From contig OZ020254.1 of NCBI GenBank assembly GCA_963971285.1, positions 1 through 64,000 on the forward strand: a DNA stretch of 64,000 nucleotides, in the 5' to 3' direction. Positions 12,334 to 23,700 of the stretch are shown in pieces (position 1 is the first letter of the stretch; every line of letters starts with the position of its first letter). The notes beneath the pieces were generated by a model. It was given only the letters and a program-made list of their open reading frames with translations. It did no database searches and was not told the origin of the DNA. The position numbers and the translations under genes are program-made. This DNA is from Astropecten irregularis (taxonomy: Eukaryota > Echinodermata > Asteroidea > Paxillosida > Astropectinidae).

Positions 12334-12749
12334 CTACTCATCTGATTGTTCGGCCTCTTCTTCCTCCTGTGGTTTACGGGCCAGCTTCTTGGGTTTGTTC
12401 TTTGAGCCGAGGGGTCGTCCTCGCTTCCCCGGGGTACTGCTCCTTGCAGTCACCTTAGCCTTGGTCGCAGACTTCTTTTTGGGGGAACCAGTGCCAGATG
12501 GTGGCCTGCCACGGGGCTTCTTTGGCGATTCCGGGTCCTTCACGGGGTTGACTCGTGGCCGGCCGCGTGGCCTCTTAGGAGCATCAGGATCAATGACCTT
12601 CTTCGTCTTGACCGAGCCCTTGGGGCGTCCTCGGGATCGCTTGACTGGGGGTGCATCATCAGAGGGTGCAACATCGTTACCATCAGTGTCTACTGCTGGG
12701 GCATCTGCCTTGCGTTTTGCCATATTGCTATCTAATGTTGATATACACG
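12334..12749 (-). CDS. HMGA-like chromatin protein with four AT-hooks
   Basis: A single coding exon encodes 129 residues from ATG at 12723-12721 to TGA at 12336-12334. It is Lys/Arg/Pro-rich with four AT-hook cores: RGRPKG (31-36), RGRPRV (53-58), RGRPPS (71-76) and RGRPLG (101-106). It ends in an acidic tail (EEEEAEQSDE), the arrangement typical of HMGA proteins, which bind the minor groove of AT-rich DNA and shape chromatin. Human HMGA1 and HMGA2 have three hooks and about 107-109 residues, so this one is longer with an extra hook. A good acceptor (TTTTTCTTGTTACAG on the minus strand) lies 26 bases before the ATG, so 12724-12749 is 5' UTR and a non-coding first exon is expected further right; I could not place it. 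The antisense open frame over this exon is a shadow. Confidence 0.88.
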
Positions 12750-14807
12750 CTGTAACAAGAAAAATGCAGAATCAGTCAACATTTGTTTACAGGAAATTTA
12801 TACACTTAACTCAAAGACACAAACGTTTGTTTGGAGAGCAAAACTTAACCATAATTTTGTAAGTTTGGGTAAAATCAAACTTGTCATGTTTTTCAAATTC
12901 ATACAAATAATGAAGTTAATGTTTCTTTGCCTTGTGGAATGGAACATTCCATCTGTCACCTCATGAAATTAATCTTACCATTGTACAGAATGTGAAACAT
13001 GAATTCATTATTTGTTTTTATCATGCCCGCATAAATTATTGCCATCTGCTTGATTGACTTGTAAAAATCTGGCGCAAAAGATTTGAGTCGCCAGTCCACG
13101 CGATAACTCGGGCGCAACCGGAGAATAGTATACAGTACCATGAAAGTACTAATGAGTAGTGCCTGTTCATTAGTACAGACTATGACAACATCTACCGATG
13201 GGATTCATGAAGACATGATATAGGCCTAAAAATTAATACTGGCTAGTGGACAGCAAATTGAAGCAAGGAAAGTTGTAGGCCTTCTGCATGTGGTCATGGT
13301 GGTTGCTTTATGACATAGGCCCCCTATTAATTTTTCATTATTAGACTATATTATTCCTGCATACAGTGCTAGACCTTACATCCCCTACATCAAGCAAAAC
13401 TATAACTGGTGGCCTTCAACATTGAAAACTATTGGTCTAAAATAACGTTGCAACTATCCCTTACAGGTGGAACCGTAACTGTTACAACTGATAGGCCTAT
13501 CTCTGAGCGCAACCGTGGTCAATGGATTTATATTTTAAGTAAACCATCAATGAAACTATGAATGATTCCTAGTTTCGTCGCAACGGATTTGTAAATAGGA
13601 TTCAAAGATCGATGCAACATATTAAGAACATGAGAAATAAAATGTGTTTTTTTTTTCCAGTTGGAAGTAGGCCAGGTCTGACATGCAGTTGAGGGCGTTA
13701 GAGTCTTTTACGCCACCAATATTATTTTCAGTATTTATTTAGCTTCTTCGGTTCCAAAATGAAATTTGTTACTTAAAGCAAATTTATTCATGCCTCATGG
13801 GTCCTGTAAACCCTAACATGAACATATTTCGGCACTATTTCAATGAAAAAAACAAACAGTTTCTTACACAAATAAATACTAGTTAGGCCCCCTAATCCCT
13901 ATTTATTTTAAAAAATAAAAATTATTAATTAGGACCTTTTTTGCGAATAAAAATTAACAAACTCAAACAGATGGTTCATGGAAATATTCTTCATGGGATG
14001 AAAATAAATCACAATCGAATAAAATTTAAAATGTCTTCATACCACCACAATAAATATTATAAACAAATACAATTTACATTATTTTGAGTAAATCGTCGTT
14101 TTTAAAATGCTGCCAAATCATTGTTTATCTCATCCCAAAAATAATTTTAAAAATTGTGCACTTTACTCATGATCTCAACTCCCAACCAAAAATGTATAAA
14201 TAACAAAAAACCTTTGATATTTGCCCAAATAACTCACTTTGTCGTACAGCCAAATAGCTTCTTCACATCGAACAGAACAAAGCAAAAATGAACGGACACC
14301 CAAGCTTAACGCCGAACTGGGTGCTACATGTGATAATGACAGCCTTCCGCTGTAAAGAAAATTAAAGGAAAAAATAATAAATTAAAAACAGTACAAAAAG
14401 ACCGAGAACATTAATAATAGTGGTCTTTTTGCCAATATAAAGATTGGAGTAATTATGCTGAAGAAGCATGCCATGAAATTCAGATGCTTATAAATAAAGA
14501 GATGAATCTAATGGCTATTTATTTTTTTAGATTGCCGAATTTACAGGCATTGCGACTGAATTTATGCTACTTCCAACTAGAACTTGATCTGTGAGATCAT
14601 GGGGGGGGGGGGGGGCTGGTACATCCCTAGAATTTCATTTTATCCCCCAGGTCTGAGGAATTGTCTACACCACTGTATCCCCAGTCAATATCGGGATTGA
14701 TCGAGAAAGAAAAACAGTGATTGATAAAAATTAAAAGCCGGTTTGCTAGATGAAGATGATATCATTATTATCAATTATAATTTTTATCCATTATTCCGAC
14801 TGGCAGT
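12750..14807. other. AT-rich intron or intergenic DNA, no gene recognised
   Basis: Probably an intron or upstream region of the minus-strand HMGA gene. It is strongly AT-rich with A/T homopolymers (for example 13648-13656) and a G-run at 14601-14614. No coding exon or RNA gene could be supported. Confidence 0.4.
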
Positions 14808-15449
14808 CCGGTGTCACGAGCTCAGGTGACCGGCGTGCCGAGGTGACCGGGTTACGAAGCCGGTCAGCTAGGCATGTGACGAAGACGGGCTGAACTGCCC
14901 GGCGTGCCGAGTTGGCCGGTAGTATACGTTAAAAACAGAATGGCTGCGTGTGTGTTCTTTCCTCCATGGTGAAAGTAAGTAAAGGGAGCAGTAAATAGAC
15001 ATCATGACAGCCACACATGTGGTAGAGTGATTAACTCGAGTGTAGGGATCTATATAGCATGGAGGTAGGAAAAGAGGGACATCGTTTCCTAGTCATAATG
15101 TCTTTTCTACTGCAGTGTTCTGTACAGCAGTTTAGACAAGTCCTCAGACCTGCGGGGGGGGGGGGGGTCGTACGTTCAGGATAAGTATAAAGGCTTGTCG
15201 CTGCTTACAGACCCCTTACTATCAACAATCAGATCAGATAATTGACCACAAGGTCACAAGTGGTCAGTTTGGCCAATGCTCCTGCTCCAGCGGCCCAAGG
15301 CCAGGGCACACCAGACTCAGCACACCAATAAAATGGACCAATTTTCGTCTTGTTTTGCGCAAGCATGGTGTGACGTTTCAGCTCCTTATTGGTCTGCCGC
15401 ACGCAGTGGGGCAGCTCGGCACGCCGGTCACCTGAGCTCGTGACACCGG
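14808..15449. mobile_element. Fold-back element with perfect 35 bp terminal inverted repeats
   Basis: 14808-14842 starts CCGGTGTCACGAGCTCAGG and is the exact reverse complement of 15415-15449. The 642 bp between the outer ends contains a related GGCGTGCCGAG segment near 14900 and a poly(G) tract at 15154-15167, with no transposase frame. The perfect ends suggest either recent mobility or gene conversion between the arms. The superfamily is not determined, and a clear target-site duplication could not be read at the flanks. Confidence 0.8.
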
Positions 15450-17722
15450 GTAGCAAGACATGAATTATTGCTTGCGGAATTGCCAAGTCTAACTTGCCAC
15501 TGTTGCCAGCCAGTGAGGAAATATTTTAGTGCATATACAAACCTATACTGTGTTTATCGATGTATTACATTTAAAATTTGAATCAATTCCAGCTGAATAA
15601 TTACGATCATGAATGGACTGTGTAGTGTGATATTACCGAACTCAAATGAAGTGGATTTTTGATATCAGTATAATCAAAAATGATTTCATGCAATCATGGA
15701 CACTAGGCTACTACAATACAATACAATGGTCGATAGGTGGCGCTCGTTCGACACAAATAATGCACCAACTATCTGGAAGTCAATACACTTCATGACACCA
15801 TCTCATAATTATCGTTTAGATGTAGTCTGATAACGGGACCTTCGTACCGTGCTCAAACCAGTGTTGGGTATCGGCGGGAACTAGATCAATATGTTTACAG
15901 GGTTTGACAAGTTTGTAAACAACAAGGGGAGCACGTGTGTTGGTTTACAACTGTAAGGTGATTGCATAGGTCGTGCAGTATAATTATACCGCGACGCGAT
16001 CCGACCGGCATTGCTGGAACCAGGAAAAAAGGTGGTCAGCGTAGCATACTTACCTTCCATCCCATGATCCTACACGGAGTGACCATGGAGCAGTGACTGC
16101 AGTGATGGAAAGGACTGATGGCTAAATATGTGGAAGTGGTGATATTTTATGGACCTCCATTTGCCGTATGTTCAATTCATATTATTAATCAAAACTGGAA
16201 TAGGCCTCGATACAATAGACAATACTAGTTACTACTTTACTAGCTACTACTGTACTAGGCCTATGCGTGGCACTTTGGCAGTATGTTATGTACATAGGCC
16301 TACCTCCATGTTATGTATCCTGCAGTTATCGGTTTTCGCTCCGATAACGGGAAAGTTTCTCAAAAGTGAAAACGAAATGGAATATCAGAAAATCACTCCA
16401 GTCAAACCTTTCAACTGGACACTTCCAGATTATTATCTGTAAAAATCCTCGAAGTTCAAGTCTTTTCTTTGAAAATATTGTCCGTCATTTACAGGGACAC
16501 CAATTCCGCTATGTAAACGCGACGTCATGTGTTTTCACCCCCTTGGCTGAGTGGCAAAGTTCATTGACATCGGGGTAGCTATGGCGCACCAAGTCACTCA
16601 AAAACGGCTGGAATATTGTCCTGGCTCGATTCTTCTTACTGGGTCAATTGAGTTTGTTATAAAAGGTTCTAAATTCCAAGATTGTGAATTATAGATAATT
16701 TATCAACAATATCATGCATGACATATTTAATGGCAATTCATTGTATTTGTCTTATGTTCTTACATTAAAAAATAAATAAATAAAATTAAATCTAATTTTT
16801 TATCTTGATGCGAAATATTAATCAGAGCATTTTTTATAATATCTGGCATCATTATGAGAGGCCTAAACATGGATACATCAGCTTATCAAAGTTTTAAGTA
16901 AACAGGAGAAAAACAAAACACTGTCACTCCGATTTGAGAAAGACTTTAATACTTTTGTCTCATTGGCACACCATAAAAACCCAGATCGCAACAGGATCAC
17001 GTGACCTGCATAGAAAGAATGAAAGTTGCTCTAGCAGACCGTACGACGGTTTAGTTTGGAATATTTGACCACAGATTGTGTCTTTTATAAACGTTTGAAC
17101 ATTAGCCTTAAAATGCATTATATACACCCAAAATCACATAGTATTTTTAACTTTTGAGTATCACTATCGACTGCAAACTTTAATCTCAACATCCTGAATG
17201 TCGGAGATAGCCCTGAGTGTAGTCATCAATTCAGGGATACTGATCACAAAGAATCGCGCACGGTGTCACGGTAAACGGGAGTCAGATTTGGGGAGCGAAA
17301 ACACATGTCGGTAGAAAACACATGACCGGACGACTACTAGTACTAGTACTAGTAGTAGTAGTAGTAGTACTAGTACTAGGCCCTAGTACTAAATAAAGCC
17401 GTACTTAGGACTTCTGAGTTCTGAGTTAGTCAATCACGTTTGTAGGCCTAATTATAGCGCTGCGCACTTGCGCTAAAAAAAGCACCGAACCTCAGACAAA
17501 CATTGCAACCGGCCATGCAAACGTCTTACTTCCATGGTTTAGCAATGCATTAATACCTGCTTGCCTCTTTTCAGGCCACAGTCGTTGCTCGAATGGTCCA
17601 TTAGTATGACCACAAAGAAGTGCATCATGACCATGTGAAAATATGAAGAGGAAACAAAATTGAAAAGCAATAATTTTGGAAAATATGAAAAAAAGTTCTT
17701 GTCTCTCCTTTTCTCACACTAG
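15450..17722. other. Region upstream of the kinase/HAD gene; first exon not located
   Basis: The plus-strand gene that starts at 17723 must have at least one exon to the left, because its first visible codons are the end of a P-loop (GKT). I searched here for an exon ending in the rest of a Walker A motif and a donor and found none I trust. The stretch near 16315-16560 and 17240-17330 is richer in CpG and could include a promoter. On the minus strand a short frame MVTPCRIMGWK followed by a consensus GTAAGT donor at 16053-16048 could be a small upstream exon of a minus-strand gene. A CTAGTA microsatellite lies at 17333-17380. Confidence 0.3.
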
Positions 17723-20700
17723 GGGAAAACAGCCTATTACAGACACCATCTGAAGACAAGTCACCAGAGAATATCAGCCACTGATCTCTTCACTGCGAAT
17801 CCTGACCTCGGGCTGCGACAGATCATCCTACGAGTGGTGGCGCTGTTGAAGCAGGGCATAAATGTGGCCATTGATGATGAGAACTGGTTGCAAAATACAA
17901 GGCTTTCATACGTCAAGTCAATCTCGGCTAAGGTACATGTACAACAGTCAAATAATGAGCTAATGAATAAGTTGTGGATTGTCGCCCACTTGCCCTGCCA
18001 TACATTTTTGCGTCAACAATTTACATGACATTTCTGTTGTGAAAAACAAACTGCATAATCACAATGCCGAGCCGATTCCCCACAAAAACTGAAACTGCTG
18101 TTTCTTTTTGTTGCAAAGGTGATATTGAAATATTGATATAATTTTTTACTATACCTCATAAATATTCATGACCTAGAGCCAAATTCCAAATGGATATAAT
18201 ATTTGCTGATCACCAGCAAGTAGGCCGGTGAATCCCCGAAAGAAATGTTACATCTCACTGCGCATGGAACATGCACTGCATATCTATCCTAGTTTACATT
18301 GCGTGTGTGTGAACTAAGTTCACAAAAACGAGTGTTTTGCTGCATACGACAAAATTGTGGACAGTTAAGAATATTTATGAGGTTTAGAAAAATCAAATAC
18401 TGTATCATATGGTTTATTTCGGGTGGACAGTCGATTCTAGCTTCCCTCGGTGTTGGAAGTTTAGTTGTAAACTAGTTCAACAGCCAACTTCCAACACTGA
18501 CCTCGGGAGCTAGAATCGACTATCCACACTCAAACCATGTGATATGTGTATAATATTGAACTATGCCATGAATTTATAGAAAGGAATCGGGTTGGTATAG
18601 TCATTTTTATTCCTGAACAATGATAAAACTCACTGACTTAAACCACATTTCAGAATCACTTGCCATCTGCAAAATTAGTGCAATCAAAGCCTTAATTTAA
18701 TTTGAACCTTGTCACTTGACATCTTTTCACACAAGATTTGTAACCAGGTCCCTACTGACTCCCTACAGGATGGGACCTGACCACTTGTCATTGGTCATGA
18801 GAAGTGATTTCCAGGCCTTTGGTACTCTTACTGGTACTCTCTAATTTGTACTCCTGGATTCAAGCATTTTTCCCTTTCTAATTTCCCTCATCAATCAATG
18901 ACATTTGTTCATCCTTTACAAACAAAAAATTTGAATTAAACCTGCGTGTAACAATGGATGAAACTATTTGCACCTGAAAGGTTCCGAACTGCAGATTTCG
19001 CTGCATCAAGTTCAACCCTGGCCCTAGCCCGGTGACTCTACTTTGGCTGGAGGAATGGTACTTGGCCAAGAGTGCCTTCAACGGGGAGGAGCCATCTTTG
19101 GACAATGTGGCAGGACGAGAAGCCAGGGTACTTCAGTGGTTTGGTGGGGATGTTGTTGCAAGAAAGCCGGAGTGTCCCAACACCCAGGAAGGGATGAGAC
19201 TCCAAGATGTCCATGTTGAATTGACTGCTGAGGAGGAATACAAGGTAACCAAGCCTTTTTACTACAATGGACCTTTTTGAAGAAGCCAAAAACAGGCTGT
19301 GCGCGCGGAGTGTGCGCAAAGCACTGTGAGAAACAGAATGTTGATAGGGCTGGCGCTGAGTGCATATTATGTACGGACATAAAACTACATCCATGACACC
19401 ACTGGAACATGTAGCTCAATGTTCAGTAACATTCCATACACCATTGTGCAGCAGCATCATGTATATATACAACTCAAAGTAAGGCTTTCTTTGGGAAAAA
19501 AATAACAACTTTAAACTTGCAAACAATTTATTGCCCTTCAACCACATAAATAAGCACTTCACTAAGTGCCTTTGAGCACACATGAAAAAATCATGCACTG
19601 GCTCAGGTGGGATTCGAACCCACGACCTCCTGTTTACTAGTGCAGATACCCTACCTTCTAGCACGTAAGGAGCTAACCTGTTTGGTCAGGTTGAACTGTT
19701 TGATGAGACATTACAGTTTCAGAGACTGCCTGAGAAGCTAGTGTGCCAATAATGATGGTCAAACTTGGCCTAGGTTACTCTATCCCACATATGCTGTAGT
19801 GAATAGATTGGATTGTAAGGCTTATAAATCGGGGACCTAGCTTGTAGCCTAGCATGCAGCAGCAGCAGCTACTCTAGCAAGTACCAGTAGCTATATAGGA
19901 GGTTGCTGGACTATAGGTCCCACTCAATCAGGCTGTGAATTTGTAGAAAAGTATAAAGACCAGTTCTTTGATTAGTTTGCAAGGCCAAGCCTTTTCTATT
20001 ACATAAAAAAACTCTAAGAAAAAGTTTGCTTGTAATTGTTTAATTATTATTATAATAGTTTGAAGTGCCAGCTCTCTTTGTCCAGTGGGAAGGCGCCTTT
20101 CAGTCTGATGATGAGGGTAGGGTCAAGTGTTGCAAGGGCACCAAGGAACTGATGCAGGCATGGACAGCTGTCAACCCATGGGGGCGCATCATCATCATTG
20201 CTAGTGGCCCTCCTTGTGCTGGTAAGCTGCTGGAAATTTGAAAATTCAAAAATTGGAACCTGTATTACCTGGTACTGAAGTTAGTATGTAAGTGTTTTTA
20301 TTTTGAAATTTGGACAACAGAAAATTAAGCTTCTTTATAAAACTTACAAACTAAAAAGTGAAGTGAATGAGGATTGGGACCTAAATTCAATGAGCAGTTT
20401 TAGCTTTAATCAAAACTAGCTACATGTAACGAATACTGGACAAGGCTCCAAAAGGTTTTCTTTTTTACCTGGTATAAAAGCTGCTTTTGCTATTGGAGGT
20501 TTGGTTATTTGTCAGTATTAATTTATCAGAAATTGTGTGTGCAAGTGACAGAAAGCTGATAATCCCATCAAATTATCAGAACAGCATTCTTCCATATTTG
20601 TCAGCTTAAAATAGTCAAAGACAGTCTCAGAAATGATGAATATTAAATGATTTTGGTCGGGAAGTATATAATATTATCTCAGAAATGTTCATCTTCCCGC

Positions 20701-23700
20701 AGATTCTAAGGTGAGGTGCTACAGTGATCAAGCAGTTCTCAGGATGCAAGAAATGCTTGTTGAACTCAGCAAGTCCCTATTGAGTCCTGTGCACTTTTGC
20801 TGCCTTCTCAAGCCAAAGTTTGCCCCTTCTTTTGCCAGGCCTCCAAAGCCTGGCCTGCTGGCATTCCTGCAGAGACTCCACCACATTGACCTATGGCATC
20901 CAGGCACATTGTACCTGTACCAATCCCAAGATCAGGCTGACAGTGCCCGGGCAGCCGGGTTGAGATACCATCGGGCAGGTCCAGTCCTGGAGAACATAGA
21001 CATTGTCCACAGTATCCAATGTGCCTACAGGGATGAACTCCACCCAACTCTTAAACACATTAAACTGTTCATGCCACCTGATGACTCGAGCCAAAAGAGG
21101 TCTGCTCCCACCATTCCCTTGTACTCAGCAGCAATTGAGGTAAAGGATGTGGGATGTTACATGAAAGAGTTATCCTGTGGACTTGTGATAGGAATTTGCT
21201 TCAAAGATAAGGATGCCCTAAATGCGTAAGTATGGCCATTAGTATTGAATGTCATTTTTGTAATTAACAAGGCACAGACTCCCAAACTCTGTATCAGACT
21301 CATTAGCTAATGTGCTGTCTTAGAATGAATGAATTTGCCAGCTTGAGCAGATATTTGAACCTGCAACCCCTGGAATACTTCCTGGGGCTCTACAAACTGA
21401 GCTACATGTATCCAGCCGTACGTTGGCAGTATCCTTAAATTGTCAATTATCTTTGGTTTTTTGGCAGTCAGAAGCTATAGAAACTCTCAAATACAACTAT
21501 ATCCTAGGATCATTTGATACTTGTAGCATTAGCAATACTGCAACCTGAGAAATGGTTTTATTGGATATTGCTAATATCAGTGTCCCTTGTGGTTATTTGA
21601 TGATTGCATTTTATTTCTGGGTTTTCTTGTAGGTATCAGAAGCTGTATGCTGAAACAGCATCACGCATCACAGATCCAGAATCTAGAATGACGTCTCATG
21701 TTCCCGAGAGAATAACAGCAGTCAAGACCAAGACATGTAACAGCAGGTGGGAGGGAAATTCACTCTGTGGTAGGAGGTTCAAACTGCAGTCTCTGTCATC
21801 TTATACATCACTTTCACAAGACACATATTCCAGATTTTTGTATGATTTATCACCACAAATCTGATACTGAATAGTATAGATCTCAAAATTGAGACAGTGT
21901 AGTCACAAAAATTGCGGAGAAACTTTCTGGTTTGATATCATGCTAGGGCTGTTTTGAGACAATTCAGCAGATTTTCCTGGGAGAAATCAATTAGCTTGTG
22001 AATACCTTCACATGCTGATAACTACAGGGCACAATCTCATAGAGCTTGCTTTAACGGTATGGAATTTTATATCTGCCATCGGGCATCATCCGTCGCACGT
22101 CACCTCTTGCTTTTTGTTGCCATTGTTCCAAATCTGCTATTTGCAAGTTCCATACATTTTCTGTCATTTTGCCATTTTGTGTGTTGCCCGTCATGTGTCG
22201 TCTCCTCGCCCCAGTGACGGGTGACCCACAATGGGCGAAGGGCAATCTACGACAGGCGATGGGTGACACGGAATGGGCAACCGCAGATATGGAATTCCAT
22301 ATAATGGCATTAAGTGACGCCTCTCCAATCTTCACTAACTGTAGCAGAAAACTTGCCCAAGTGCAGATACGTTTTACTTGTTTATTTGCTTCTATACGAG
22401 TGGTGATTTACATTGTGCCATCAAAGATTTTAAGCAGTTGATCAGTGTTGAGAAATGGAGCTTACTCTCTCTCTGTGCTTACCACAGTGTTTTAAATTGA
22501 CAATCAACCATCAAGCAAGAAATAATATGCTTAATTAAACACCCGTTGGAAATTGTTCCCTGGTAGCCGTTCACATTTGCGATATATTTACAAGCCACAG
22601 TGAGAATAATCTTTTTTGAAGTAGATTGAGTTTTTATTTTCAATTTGTTTGTTTTTAATCAGTGCAGTCATCTGCATTCAACGCTCAAACGTTCAGACAA
22701 CATCCAAGAGTGACACGCAGGTCACCACTAGAGGACGTCGTTCATGGATGATGCTGCAGAGTTCAAAAAAGAAAAAGAACGATGAATCTTCCCATGACAG
22801 TTACACGGAGGAAACACTTAGGTAACAAGAAAAACAAGTTTTGAGTCATTTTTCTTTTTGTTACAGTGTTAACCTTTTGGGGATCAGAATTATGCGGTTA
22901 AGATAAAGATGCATTTTTAAAATTCTTCTCTAGCAGAATCTTGGTCCTTTTTCTTTTTGGTTGTGTGAATACAGATTGTTGTTTTGCCATTCTTGATTTA
23001 CAGGTTTGTTTCTGGAAATCCAGTGGGTACTAAAATTCACTACTGTAGGGCCACTGCCAGCAGCATATGGTGGGTGCACGGTTAGGTTTCTAAATTCAGA
23101 GAACTTGATTTGTTGCAGAAAGTGAGGGAATGTCCCCAGTTTTGCATGCTTATCTATCCTATGATTACCGGTATTAATAATATAACTAACAAGTAATAAA
23201 CTGCTTCAAACTGCTCATCAACCAAAACAATGACCTGAAATATATCAAATGCTTGGAATTAGGAGGGTCTGGCATTTTTATCCTAGCAGGATCATTGTTC
23301 AAGGTTAAAAAACATCAGTAGCAACGTTTTGGCTGCAAGAACTGCTAGCCTTCATCAGGCAACTGAAGAACTGGTTGCTGCAATGCACGTTTTATCCTGT
23401 TAGTCGGCGTCCCTCATGCTCACCGTATCCTGTACTGTGGATGCCGAATGGGTCACTCTGCAGGCGTTTTACGCTTCACTCCATGAGTGGTTCGGGGGCA
23501 TGTCCTAAGCGTGGCTTGAGTGCGCTTTGATGAATCCTTTCGTAGCGTTGCGCCAGGTACTTGGATAGGTCGTACGCGAAGGAGCTCACACACGAGACGA
23601 TGGGCCTCAGTGGTGTGCCCGGTTTGTGATTCCCCAGCAAACCATAAATCCTGGGGGTGTGCTTGCTGGTGGGGTGGAGCTTCCGGTACGTCACGTCATC

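Noticed and set aside
12180-12862. Plus-strand open frames across the HMGA exon
   Set aside because: They are antisense shadows of a GC-rich exon; the minus-strand product has four AT-hooks and an acidic tail.
16045-16130. U1 snRNA-like start (GCATACTTACC, then CATGATCC)
   Set aside because: Only the first bases resemble U1; the stem-loops and the Sm site do not follow. The ACTTAC is more simply a minus-strand splice donor.
22051-22441. Open frames of about 90 codons on both strands
   Set aside because: They fall within the TATGGAATT-ended MITE and have no recognisable protein features.
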